A DNA stretch of 14,779 nucleotides from assembly GCA_902490405.1 (NCBI GenBank), contig CABUDS010000040.1:1-14779 (forward strand), given 5' to 3'. Positions 1 through 6,757 of the stretch are shown here, one piece after another (the first letter of the stretch is position 1; every line of letters starts with the position of its first letter). The notes under the pieces were generated by a model, which saw only the letters and a program-made list of their open reading frames with translations, made no database searches and was not told the origin of the DNA. The position numbers and the translations under genes are program-made. Source of the stretch: an uncultured Collinsella sp. Lineage in GTDB: Bacteria; Actinomycetota; Coriobacteriia; Coriobacteriales; Coriobacteriaceae.

Positions 1-29
1 AATTTTCCTCCCTTATTCATTTGTGGCAT
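1..29 (-). CDS. Start of an unidentified gene running off the left edge (partial)
   Basis: Only the first nine codons are visible, reading MPQMNKGGK before the window ends. The start is chosen because a consensus Shine-Dalgarno sequence AGGAGG lies 7 nt upstream of the ATG at 29 (AGGAGG-TGTTTTT-ATG). The ATG overlaps the last codons of the upstream ORF (stop at 17-19), so the two frames look translationally coupled. The DNA is AT-rich, unlike the GC-rich core. I do not recognise the product; nine residues are too few to assign a family. The call rests on the ribosome-binding site. Confidence 0.5.
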
Positions 30-238
30 AAAAACACCTCCTGAAATTCCGATTTTTCAACAATACAAGCAGGAAATTTTTTATCATCTGTATTGTTTTC
101 CTTTTTCTTATGAGTCGAACCCCAGCAAAGAAATGAAGAACCAAGACATGACCATGCTATAGCCATAGAACTTTCATTTCCACTCGTAAAGCCAATAGCT
201 GACGCTATGAAAAACAGAACTGATGCAATGTAAAATAA
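17..238 (-). pseudogene. 5'-truncated small membrane protein ORF
   Basis: This frame is open from just after an in-frame TGA (239-241) down to TGA at 17-19, giving 73 residues with no ATG/GTG/TTG at its head. The first internal ATG is at 166 and would leave a 49-residue product with only a weak ribosome-binding site. The N-terminal part is hydrophobic (LFYIASVLFFIASAIGF, then MAIAWSCLGSSFLCW), like two membrane segments. A charged tail follows (THKKKENNTDDKKF). It overlaps the start of the next gene, as coupled genes often do. The start coincides with a sharp change from AT-rich to GC-rich DNA, so the real 5' end was probably lost by recombination near 239. No family is recognised; a short intact 49-residue protein is the alternative. 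Confidence 0.4.
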
Positions 239-240
239 TC

Positions 241-421
241 AAGCGAGCCTACAAACTCGAGCAGGAAACGGCCGTGGTCAGGCGCGACGTTGACGCGCTT
301 TTGCGATGAGCTGGAACGGAAGCTGGCGATCGCGACCTGTATCCCTGCGTTGCTGGCGGCGGTGCTCTCACGCCAAGCGCTTGCACATTCGGATTGCTAC
401 GCAACAAATGAAACTTGTTGA
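241..421 (+). pseudogene. Possible frameshifted gene remnant
   Basis: Just right of the composition break, the plus strand reads KRAYKLEQETAVVRRDVD followed by ALLR and a TGA at 307-309. One frame over, from 305 to TGA at 419-421, it continues as DELERKLAIATCIPALLAAV and beyond, with the same GC-rich third positions. A single-base deletion near 304 would join the two into one C-terminal tail. There is no start codon in the GC-rich part. This is inference from codon character only; no family is recognised. The stretch 422-483 shows nothing convincing. Confidence 0.25.
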
Positions 422-483
422 TGCGGGGCACGGTTCATTCAGAGTCTGCTCCCTCGCTTCACCCTCAAGAAGCTCGTCGAAGC

Positions 484-813
484 CTATCCCACCGTGACGG
501 ATTTCCCGGTAAAGGCACTGATCATCAACAGGACAAAGAACACCAGGTAACTGACACTCAGCGGGTACGCAATGATCAGGAAGACGACCCAGCCGACATT
601 GGTTTTACCGTCGGCACGGCGTTGCTCGCGATTGCGGCAAAGCCAAATCGTCACGCCAATGGCCACAATCAGCAACACGAGCGCCGCTGCTGCCAACCCG
701 GCAAGCGCAAACATCACGCCAATGCTCACAGCAATAACCGGAAGCAACAACAAGCCGCAGCCGCATCCACCCGGACTATACACAGCAGTCTGTCGGCGTC
801 GCCCCATCGTCAC
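484..813 (-). CDS. Small multi-pass membrane protein, function unknown
   Basis: The product is 109 residues with a short basic N-terminus (MTMGRRRQ), a Gly/Cys-rich stretch (GGCGCG, about residues 15-20), then about three hydrophobic segments near residues 20-37, 39-58 and 74-101. They are separated by a charged loop (CRNREQRRADGKTN). The start is GTG at 813 with GAGG 5 nt upstream; ATG at 807 is a close alternative. It begins 23 nt after the stop of the HigA-like gene on the same strand, so the two are probably co-transcribed. No family is recognised. Its position after a HigA-type regulator is where a partner gene would sit, but nothing in it resembles a HigB/RelE toxin. Confidence 0.7.
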   Translation of the reverse strand: MTMGRRRQTAVYSPGGCGCGLLLLPVIAVSIGVMFALAGLAAAALVLLIVAIGVTIWLCRNREQRRADGKTNVGWVVFLIIAYPLSVSYLVFFVLLMISAFTGKSVTVG

Positions 814-836
814 CCCAGCCTCAACATCTTTGAACC

Positions 837-1178
837 CTACAATGCGATAGCCTTCTGGACAGGAACGATCTTATCCAGTTCCGGTTCGATGCGCCTCTTC
901 TCCGCCTCGAGATCAAACGCCATCTGGGCGCGCAGCCAATAACCATCTGTCAGGCCAAAGTAGCGGCAAAGGCGAAGGTCGGTGTCGGCCGTCACACGAC
1001 GCCTCCCCAAGATAATCTGCCCAATGCGTTGAGCCGGAATCCCGGTCTCTTTCGCAAGGCGATATTGAGAAATGCCCATGGGAACAAGAAACTCCTCTTT
1101 GAGAAGCTCACCAGGAGTCACCGGTGACAGCAAATCGGACGCAGTCTCATCACTTGTGATAATCGACGATTTCGACAT
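837..1178 (-). CDS. higA: HigA-family antitoxin-like transcriptional regulator
   Basis: The product is 113 residues from ATG at 1178, a small DNA-binding protein of the XRE/HigA addiction-module family. Seen: the family pattern LLKEEFLVPMGISQYRLAKE, a helix-turn-helix continuing ETGIPAQRIGQIILGRRRVT, then the helix TADTDLRLCRYFGL and WLRAQMAFDLEAEKRR. The ATG is preceded by AGGGGA with a 9-nt gap; a TTG at 1205 would add nine residues and is less likely. HigA proteins neutralise a HigB mRNA-cleaving toxin and repress their own promoter. No HigB-like ORF precedes it, where most hig operons place the toxin, and the next gene encodes a membrane protein. It may therefore be an orphan regulator. 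The promoter region carries palindromes suited to autorepression. Confidence 0.88.
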   Translation of the reverse strand: MSKSSIITSDETASDLLSPVTPGELLKEEFLVPMGISQYRLAKETGIPAQRIGQIILGRRRVTADTDLRLCRYFGLTDGYWLRAQMAFDLEAEKRRIEPELDKIVPVQKAIAL

Positions 1179-1238
1179 TCCAAGCCATCCCCTGTCTCCA
1201 CTCAAAACAGACCCGATAGCGCTCGGTACGATGCAGTC

Positions 1239-1273
1239 ATCGTATCGCCTTACGTTAATAACGTCAAACGTTT
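1239..1273 (-). promoter_or_regulatory. Promoter and candidate operators of the higA-like gene
   Basis: Reading on the minus strand, TTGACG (1262-1267) and TACGAT (1239-1244) are separated by exactly 17 nt, a good sigma-A-type match. The start point would lie near 1232, about 54 nt before the ATG at 1178. Between and beside the boxes lie two palindromes: ACGTTA-A-TAACGT (1252-1264) in the spacer and AAACGTTT (1266-1273) over the -35 box. Palindromes placed there would let a dimeric HigA-type protein block RNA polymerase. The autorepression is inferred from the family. Confidence 0.6.
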
Positions 1274-1342
1274 CTATAGACTTACATATCTATTATATCG
1301 TACGTTTGTTCGTGTTTTCTAGAACAAATAGTCCTTCACGCC

Positions 1343-2530
1343 TTAGTCAAGCAAAAGCAATCGTTTGTAGACATCGAGGCCCTTGAGTAGGATTTCCTCG
1401 TCAAAGAGCATGGTATCAGTGTGAAGGGCGCTCGTGGCATAGGCGGGACAGCCCTCGGCGTCGCTCGGGTTTTCTTGCCCCCCTGGCACACCCGTGCCCA
1501 GCAAGAAGAACACGCCTGGCAGATAGCGCTGATAGAAGGCGAAATCCTCGGCAATCAGCAGCGGCTCGTCCACGAGCTGTAACTCGGGCAGAGCAGGCGC
1601 GATTCGGGCAAATAGCTCGGGGTCGTTATCGACCGGCGGATAGCCCTCGGCAAAGTCGAGATCGTACGTGCAGCCCGTTGCAGCGCATGCCTCATCAAGC
1701 ACGCGGCGCACGCCCTCACGCGCACGGTCGAACATGTCGTCCGTAAACACACGCAGGCTGCCGGCAACATGAGCCTCCCCCGCCACCGCGTTGCAGACGG
1801 TACCGGCCTGCAGCAGGCCAAACTTGCCGATACAGGGCTCGTCGGTGCCCAGCTCGTCCATCAGCTCGCGCTCGGCAACCAAAAACTTCGCTGCCGCCAA
1901 CGCGGCATCGTGCGATTCGTTTACGGGAACGCCGTAGGTCTTGGCGATATGGATGCTTGTCCCGTGAATGTGCACGTGCGTCTCGCTCGAGCGCGCCAGC
2001 AGCGGGCCGGAACAACTCGCCAACGTGTTCGCAGGCAGATCGGGCCACACGTGAAAGCCAAAAATGCGGTCGACCCCGTAGCGCTCGAACACACCGCTTT
2101 CGCATACCGTCTTGGCACCACCGGTCGTCTCCTCGGCAGGCTGGAACACAAAGAGCACGTTGCGCCTAATGGTGCCCGGCTGCTCGCAAATCGTACGGTC
2201 GACATACGTCGCGGCGGCAAGTGCCATAGCCATGTGTCCATCGTGTCCGCAAGCGTGCATCTTTCCGGGATGCGTCGAGGCAAAGGCTGCACCCGTCGCC
2301 TCCGCGATAGGCAGCGCGTCCATATCGGCGCGAATCGCCGTGGCATGCGCGGCACCCGTGCCAGCGTCGAAGAAAGCACAAACACAGCTAGGGCAAGGAT
2401 GGGTTACTTCACAGGCAAGCGAGGCGAGCACGCCCTCGATATAGGCTATGGTTTGAGGAAGATCGAAATCGAGCTCCGGAATACGATGCAGGTCGCGACG
2501 ATAGCGACGAAGTTCTTGGAGCTCGGTCAT
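1343..2530 (-). CDS. M20 family metallo-amidohydrolase, candidate N-acetyl-diaminopimelate deacetylase
   Basis: The product is 395 residues, normal for M20D amidohydrolases. Metal-site motifs are intact: ADMDALP (69-74), MHACGHDGH (91-99, ligands C94 and H96), FQPAEE (129-134), GFHVWPDLP (158-166), EDFAFYQRYLPGVFF, and a C-terminal SALHTD that supplies the last His. The dimerisation-domain motif reads GTSIHIAKTYGVP where relatives have a GKxxHAAxP-like sequence, a noticeable divergence. ATG at 2530 is chosen because AAAGGA lies 6 nt upstream; an ATG-like start further out (2566) lacks this. It is divergent from the lysine operon. With DapH next door, removal of the acetyl group from N-acetyl-LL-diaminopimelate (as for YkuR in Bacillus) is a reasonable role. 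Hippurate or indole-acetyl-amino-acid hydrolases of the same family are alternatives. Confidence 0.9.
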   Translation of the reverse strand: MTELQELRRYRRDLHRIPELDFDLPQTIAYIEGVLASLACEVTHPCPSCVCAFFDAGTGAAHATAIRADMDALPIAEATGAAFASTHPGKMHACGHDGHMAMALAAATYVDRTICEQPGTIRRNVLFVFQPAEETTGGAKTVCESGVFERYGVDRIFGFHVWPDLPANTLASCSGPLLARSSETHVHIHGTSIHIAKTYGVPVNESHDAALAAAKFLVAERELMDELGTDEPCIGKFGLLQAGTVCNAVAGEAHVAGSLRVFTDDMFDRAREGVRRVLDEACAATGCTYDLDFAEGYPPVDNDPELFARIAPALPELQLVDEPLLIAEDFAFYQRYLPGVFFLLGTGVPGGQENPSDAEGCPAYATSALHTDTMLFDEEILLKGLDVYKRLLLLD

Positions 2531-2561
2531 AAAGGATCCTTTCATGTGGCATATCCATTCA

Positions 2562-2573
2562 CACAATATTGTG
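2562..2573. promoter_or_regulatory. Perfect 12-bp palindrome upstream of the M20 gene
   Basis: CACAATATTGTG is a perfect inverted repeat 31 nt upstream of the M20 start codon, in an AT-rich stretch between the divergent M20 gene and the lysine operon. Its position suits an operator overlapping the M20 promoter. No binding protein can be named from the sequence. The AT-rich stretch 2600-2640 probably holds the lysA promoter, but I see no clean -35/-10 pair there. Confidence 0.35.
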
Positions 2574-2679
2574 CCGCAAGATTGCTACACCCTTATTTCC
2601 AGCATATCCTTGCATTTTTTAAACGTTATATACGAATACTCTTGTTTGGTAAAGTGCAACGTGGTAGGGTCGTTACCAC

Positions 2680-2840
2680 TTGATAGAGGCGCGGGCACGA
2701 AGAACCGCGGGCGAGCCGGCAGGCTTTGACCCCGTGGGGAGGCGAAACCCGCCGAACTGGGTTTTTCGGGCACGAACAACCTGGTGGGCCTGCGGGAAAC
2801 ACCCGCAGGACTGTCTGCAGCAATGCGGGAGCGCTATCCG
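2680..2840 (+). promoter_or_regulatory. Lysine riboswitch (L-box) aptamer
   Basis: This leader matches the lysine-sensing L-box in order: GATAGAGGCGCG at 2682-2693; GGGGAGGCG at 2736-2744 followed by CGCCGAAC at 2750-2757; a long stem made of CCTGCGGG (2789-2796) and CCCGCAGG (2802-2809) with loop AAACA; then the conserved ACTGTC at 2810-2815. GATAG (2682-2686) can pair with CTATC (2834-2838) to close the basal stem, as in Bacillus lysC. It lies directly before lysA-dapA-dapB-dapH, which are lysine-pathway genes, so function and context agree. Lysine binding should lower expression of this operon. The exact edges are approximate. Confidence 0.9.
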
Positions 2841-2899
2841 GACATTGGGTCCACGCTATGCGGATTCGATGCGCAGGTAGCGCCGTCTGGATAGCGAGG
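2832..2899 (+). promoter_or_regulatory. Expression region of the lysine riboswitch, with competing stem near the lysA ribosome-binding site
   Basis: CGCTATCC (2832-2839) is perfectly complementary to GGATAGCG (2889-2896), whose end abuts the likely ribosome-binding bases GAGG (2896-2899), 10 nt before the lysA ATG. The same CTATC strand is also the 3' side of the aptamer basal stem, so the two pairings exclude each other. Two smaller hairpins lie between: GGAC/GTCC (2840-2852) and CGCTATGCG/CGCA-GG-TAGCG (about 2853-2882). No run of T follows, so control looks translational rather than by intrinsic termination. The direction of the switch cannot be settled by eye. Confidence 0.55.
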
Positions 2900-2909
2900 T
2901 TTACGGGAC

Positions 2910-5219
2910 ATGTCACTGACTCCCAACGAGGCATATGCGGCAAAGCAGCCGTTTGTGGACAAGGAGACGCTCGAGCATATCGTCGAGCAATTCTCCACGC
3001 CGTTTCATCTATACGACGAGGCGGGCATCCGCCGCAACATGCAAGAAGTGCGCGACGCCTTTGCATGGAACCCGGGCTTTAAGGAATACTTTGCCGTCAA
3101 GGCCAACCCCAACCCGGCGCTCATCTCCATTCTCAACGAATACGGCTGCGGCTGCGATTGCTCGAGCTATACCGAGCTCATGATTGCCCGCTCGCTGGGC
3201 ATCACGGGACACGACATCATGTTCTCGTCTAACGACACGCCAGCTGCCGACTTTGAGCTCGCCGACAAGCTGGGCGCCATCGTCAACTTTGACGACATCA
3301 GCCACATCGAGTTCTTTGAGCGCGTCGCAGGGCCCATTCCCAAGACGGTCAGCTGCCGCTTTAATCCGGGCGGCCTGTTCCAGCTCTCCAACGGCATCAT
3401 GGACAACCCGGGCGACTCCAAATATGGCATGACCACCGAGCAGCTCTTCGAGGCCTTCCGCATGCTCAAGGCCAAGGGCGCTGAGGACTTTGGCATCCAC
3501 GCATTCCTTGCCAGCAACACCGTCACCAACGACTACTACCCCAAGCTTGCGCGCATCCTCTTTGAGCTTGCCGTGCGCCTGGAGCGCGAGACCGGCGCAC
3601 ACGTCGCCTTCATCAATCTATCCGGCGGCGTCGGCATCCCCTACCTGCCCGAGCAGCAGGCCAACGACATCCATGCCATCGGCGAGGGAGTGCACGCGGC
3701 ATACGACGAGATCCTGGTTCCCGCCGGCATGGGCGATGTGGCCATCCGCACCGAGATGGGCCGCTTTATGATGGGCCCCTACGGCTGCCTGGTCACCAAG
3801 GCCATCCACGAGAAGCAAATCTACAAGGACTATATCGGTGTCGACGCAAGCGCCGTCGATCTGATCCGCCCTGCCATGTATGGTGCCTACCACCACATTA
3901 CGGTGATGGGCCAGCCGGGTGGTTCCGACAAGACCGCGGCGCCTGTCACAAACACGTACGACATTACGGGCAATCTGTGCGAGAACAACGACAAGTTCGC
4001 CATCGATCGTGAGCTGCCGCATATCGACATGGGCGACCTGCTTGTGATCCACGATACCGGCGCGCATGGCTACTCCATGGGCTACAACTACAACGGACGC
4101 CTGCGCTCCGCCGAGGTGCTGCTGCGCCCCGACGGCTCGGCCGACCTCATCCGCCGCGCCGAGCGCCCGGGCGATTATTTTGCCACACTCGATGTGCTGC
4201 CGTGCGGCCGAGAGCTGCTGGCCAAGTCGCGCGCCGAAAGTGCTCGCCGTCGCGCTCAGGACGGGCGCTTGGCCGTCGCCGCCCAATGGAATAAGCGCAT
4301 CCAGATCGCGGAAGCGAAGGTGAAGAACATGGATATCCGCAACCTCGAGGGCTCAATCGTCGCCCTTGTTACGCCGTTTAAAAAGGACGGCAGCGTCGAC
4401 TTTGACGCACTCGAGCGCCTTATCGATTTCCACCTGCAAAACGGCACCGACGCCATCCTCACCCTGGGCACTACCGGCGAGAGCGCCACGATGACCGACG
4501 ACGAGGACAACTCCGTTGTCGCCGCCGTGGTCAAGCATGTTGCAGGACGCGTCCCCGTCATCGCCGGCTCGGGCTCCAACTCCACGCAAACCATGCTCAC
4601 CAAGTCGCTCACTTACCAAGGCCTGGGCGCCGACGGCCTGCTGCTCATTACCCCCTACTACAACAAGTCAAATGAAGAGGGCATCTACCAGCACTTTAAG
4701 ACCGTCGCCGATGCCGTGGACATCCCTTGCATCCTCTACAACATCCCCGGCCGCTGCGGCTGCAGCATCAGCGAGCGCAACGTAGAGCGCTTGGCTGCGC
4801 ACCCCAACATCATGGGCATTAAGGAAGCCTCGGGCAACGTCGCCTACGCGGCCAAGATCGCCCACCTGCTGTCCGACGACTTCCGCATGTACTCGGGCGA
4901 GGACGCCCTCACCGTGCCGCTCATGAGCCTGGGCGCCTCGGGCACTATCAGCGTGTGGGCCGATGTTCAGCCGCAGCTCGTGCACGACATGTGCCGCGCT
5001 TATCTGGACGGCGACGTGGAGCGCGCCCGCGATATCCAAATTGCCGGCCAGCCGCTCATCAACGCCCTCTTTAGTGAGGTCAACCCCATCCCCGTTAAGG
5101 AAGCGCTCGCCCAGTTGGGCATGATCGAGGCAAACTACCGTATGCCGCTGTGCCCCATGTCCAACGACACGCGAGCCGCACTTACCGATGCTCTGAAGGG
5201 AGCTGGTCTGCTTGATTAA
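2910..5219 (+). CDS. lysA/dapA: LysA-DapA fusion: diaminopimelate decarboxylase plus 4-hydroxy-tetrahydrodipicolinate synthase in one frame
   Basis: One frame of 769 codons has no stop between two complete enzymes. Residues 1 to about 427 are a fold-III PLP decarboxylase (meso-diaminopimelate to lysine). They carry FAVKAN with PLP lysine K64, LSGGVGIPY, TEMGRFMMGPYG (E282, R285), LCENNDKF with catalytic Cys about 357, and the usual end DYFATLD. The motifs EMGR and CENND differ from the classical EPGR and CESGD, which marks a divergent LysA subfamily. A basic, helical-looking linker follows (about 428-473). Residues 474-769 are a normal-length DapA (pyruvate plus aspartate semialdehyde): TLGTTGES (Thr 521/522), YYNKSNEEG, YNIPGR (Tyr 610), GIKEASG (Schiff-base Lys 638) and GASGTISVWADVQP. 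ATG 2910 has GAGG 10 nt upstream. dapB overlaps its end by 8 nt. An internal start could also give free DapA. Confidence 0.92.
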   Translation: MSLTPNEAYAAKQPFVDKETLEHIVEQFSTPFHLYDEAGIRRNMQEVRDAFAWNPGFKEYFAVKANPNPALISILNEYGCGCDCSSYTELMIARSLGITGHDIMFSSNDTPAADFELADKLGAIVNFDDISHIEFFERVAGPIPKTVSCRFNPGGLFQLSNGIMDNPGDSKYGMTTEQLFEAFRMLKAKGAEDFGIHAFLASNTVTNDYYPKLARILFELAVRLERETGAHVAFINLSGGVGIPYLPEQQANDIHAIGEGVHAAYDEILVPAGMGDVAIRTEMGRFMMGPYGCLVTKAIHEKQIYKDYIGVDASAVDLIRPAMYGAYHHITVMGQPGGSDKTAAPVTNTYDITGNLCENNDKFAIDRELPHIDMGDLLVIHDTGAHGYSMGYNYNGRLRSAEVLLRPDGSADLIRRAERPGDYFATLDVLPCGRELLAKSRAESARRRAQDGRLAVAAQWNKRIQIAEAKVKNMDIRNLEGSIVALVTPFKKDGSVDFDALERLIDFHLQNGTDAILTLGTTGESATMTDDEDNSVVAAVVKHVAGRVPVIAGSGSNSTQTMLTKSLTYQGLGADGLLLITPYYNKSNEEGIYQHFKTVADAVDIPCILYNIPGRCGCSISERNVERLAAHPNIMGIKEASGNVAYAAKIAHLLSDDFRMYSGEDALTVPLMSLGASGTISVWADVQPQLVHDMCRAYLDGDVERARDIQIAGQPLINALFSEVNPIPVKEALAQLGMIEANYRMPLCPMSNDTRAALTDALKGAGLLD
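4314..4331 (+). promoter_or_regulatory. dapA: Possible internal ribosome-binding site and start codon for separate DapA
   Basis: Codon 474 of the fused frame is an ATG (4329-4331) placed exactly where a stand-alone DapA would begin (MDIRNLEGSIVALVTPF). GAAGG lies about 8 nt upstream. A free 296-residue DapA could therefore be made as well as the fusion. This arrangement would arise if an ancestral lysA stop codon was lost while the dapA start signals stayed. Whether it is used is unknown. Confidence 0.45.
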
Positions 5220-5952
5220 GACCGTCATTATGGGAACGGGCCGCATGGGCTCGCTCATCCGCACCACCGCCGAGGGCGTTGTCGACGCCGCCGGTCAGCC
5301 CGTTTTTGATATCGTCGCCCAGATCGGTTTCGATTTGAGCGAGCTCGAGAACGCACCGGCTGCCGATGTGATTATCGACTTCTCAAACGTCGTGACCTTC
5401 GATGCTGTCGTCGCCTATGTCGAGCGCACGGGCGCCGCACTCGTCTCCGGCACCACGGGCTATTCGCCCGAGCAGATGGATCGCTTGCGCGAGCTGGGAC
5501 AGAACGCCCGTGTCATGCACTCGGGCAATTACTCCATCGGCATCGCCGCCCTGCGCCATCTGGTTGCCCAGGCCACGCGCGAGCTGCCCGGCTTTGACTG
5601 CGAGATTGTCGAGACGCACCACAACCAAAAGGTCGACGCTCCCAGCGGTACCGCCAAGCTGCTACTCGACGTCGTGGTCGAGGCCGAGCCCGAGGCTGGC
5701 TATCATCCTGTCTACGGTCGCGAGGGCATGTGCGGCGCTCGCAATCCCAAGGAAATCGGCATGCACTCGCTGCGCGGCGGCACCGTCGCCGGCGTGCACG
5801 AGGTGAGCTTCTTTGGCCAGGACGAGGAGGTCACGCTCACGCACCGTGCCACGAGCCGCCAGATCTTTGTCAACGGCGCTCTGGCCGCCGCTCAAAAGCT
5901 CGTCGTCCGCGAACCCGGCTTCTACACGTTTGACCAGGTCATGTTTGCCTAA
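5212..5952 (+). CDS. dapB: 4-hydroxy-tetrahydrodipicolinate reductase
   Basis: The product is 246 residues, the family's usual length. It reduces the DapA product to tetrahydrodipicolinate with NAD(P)H. Seen: the N-terminal dinucleotide loop MGTGRMGS, DFSNVVTFDAV, SGTTGYS, SGNYSIGI, the active-site block ETHHNQKVDAPSGTAKLL (Glu134, His136-137, Lys140), HSLRGGTVAGVHEV and a C-terminal HRATSRQIFVNGALAAA. The start is TTG at 5212, overlapping the end of the lysA-dapA frame by 8 nt, with AAGGGAG 9 nt upstream. No ATG is available before the nucleotide-binding loop, so the TTG start is secure. The overlap implies translational coupling within the riboswitch-controlled operon. Confidence 0.95.
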   Translation: MIKTVIMGTGRMGSLIRTTAEGVVDAAGQPVFDIVAQIGFDLSELENAPAADVIIDFSNVVTFDAVVAYVERTGAALVSGTTGYSPEQMDRLRELGQNARVMHSGNYSIGIAALRHLVAQATRELPGFDCEIVETHHNQKVDAPSGTAKLLLDVVVEAEPEAGYHPVYGREGMCGARNPKEIGMHSLRGGTVAGVHEVSFFGQDEEVTLTHRATSRQIFVNGALAAAQKLVVREPGFYTFDQVMFA

Positions 5953-5991
5953 CCAGGTATCAACCGAATCCACCCAAAGGAGAGATAGCAA

Positions 5992-6711
5992 ATGAGCAAC
6001 GCAGCCGAGATGGATGCACAGGAGATTATCAACTACATCGCCACCGCGCCCAAAAAGACGCCCGTCAAGCTGTACGTGCGCGAGAAGCCGGGCATGAAGG
6101 TCCAGTGGGGCAATGCACACGTCTACGGCGGTCGTCGCGGCAAGACCGTCTTTGGCGACTGGGATGAGCTCAAGGCCATCCTCAATGCCAATGCCGACTC
6201 CATCGACTACTACGACGTCGAGAATGACTGCCGCAACTCCGCCGTCCCCATGCTCGACCTTAAGGGCATCAACGCCCGCATTGAGCCGGGCGCGATCATC
6301 CGCGACCGCGTCGAGATCGGCGACCGCGCCGTCATCATGATGGGAGCCATCATCAACATCGGCTCCGTTATCGGCGAAGGCTCCATGATTGACATGGGCG
6401 CCGTGCTGGGCGGCCGCGCCACCGTGGGCAAGAACTGCCACATCGGCGCCGGCACCGTACTGGCAGGCGTTGTGGAGCCCGCCAGCGCCACGCCCGTCAT
6501 CATCGAGGACGACGTCATGATCGGCGCCAATGCTGTGGTCCTGGAGGGCGTGCGCGTGGGCAAGGGTGCTGTCGTTGCCGCCGGCGCCGTGTGCGTCGAG
6601 GACGTCCCCGCCGGCGCCGTCGTGGCAGGTGTCCCCGCCCGCGTCATCAAGATGCGCGACGCCCAGACCGACAGCAAGACTGGCCTCGAAGAAGGCCTGC
6701 GCCAGCTTTAA
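5992..6711 (+). CDS. dapH: 2,3,4,5-tetrahydropyridine-2,6-dicarboxylate N-acetyltransferase
   Basis: The product is 239 residues, close to Bacillus DapH. It transfers acetyl from acetyl-CoA to tetrahydrodipicolinate, the entry to the acetyl branch of diaminopimelate synthesis. Residues 1-90 form the N-terminal domain (MDAQEIINYIATAPKKTPVK, VYGGRRGKTVFGDWDEL). From about 95 comes a left-handed beta-helix of hexapeptide repeats: IEPGAIIRD, IGDRAVIMMGAIINIG, GGRATVGKNCHIGAGTVLAG, VEPASATPVIIEDDVMIGAN, VVAGVPARVIK. These blocks are diagnostic of the acetylating family rather than succinylating DapD; databases sometimes still use the symbol dapD. ATG 5992 has AGGAG 9 nt upstream and follows dapB by 39 nt. 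It is the last gene of the operon and is followed by hairpins. Confidence 0.95.
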   Translation: MSNAAEMDAQEIINYIATAPKKTPVKLYVREKPGMKVQWGNAHVYGGRRGKTVFGDWDELKAILNANADSIDYYDVENDCRNSAVPMLDLKGINARIEPGAIIRDRVEIGDRAVIMMGAIINIGSVIGEGSMIDMGAVLGGRATVGKNCHIGAGTVLAGVVEPASATPVIIEDDVMIGANAVVLEGVRVGKGAVVAAGAVCVEDVPAGAVVAGVPARVIKMRDAQTDSKTGLEEGLRQL

Positions 6712-6712
6712 T

Positions 6713-6742
6713 GCTTACGGCGTTTTACCAAACGCCGTAAGC
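6713..6742 (+). other. Perfect 13-bp hairpin just after dapH
   Basis: GCTTACGGCGTTT (6713-6725) pairs perfectly with AAACGCCGTAAGC (6730-6742) around the loop TACC. It begins 2 nt after the dapH stop codon. No T run follows on either strand, so it is unlikely to be an intrinsic terminator alone. It may protect the mRNA 3' end or act together with the structure that follows. Confidence 0.6.
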
Positions 6743-6757
6743 ACTCGACGCTGTAAG

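Noticed and set aside
415..942. Plus-strand open frame (175 codons) across the membrane-protein and higA genes
   Set aside because: The composition is His/Gln/Arg-rich and it lies antisense to a clear membrane protein and a clear HigA protein.
1300..1330. TTTGTTC/GAACAAA inverted repeat between the M20 stop and the higA promoter
   Set aside because: It was considered as a terminator for the M20 gene, but there is no T run after it on either strand and the stem is AT-rich and weak.
1769..2683. Plus-strand open frame (304 codons) antisense to the M20 gene
   Set aside because: It is the antisense shadow of a gene with all metal ligands, and it runs into the riboswitch leader.
2700..3082. Short open frames on both strands over the lysA leader
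   Set aside because: The interval is explained by the lysine riboswitch and the start of lysA; GC-rich structured RNA leaves frames open by chance.
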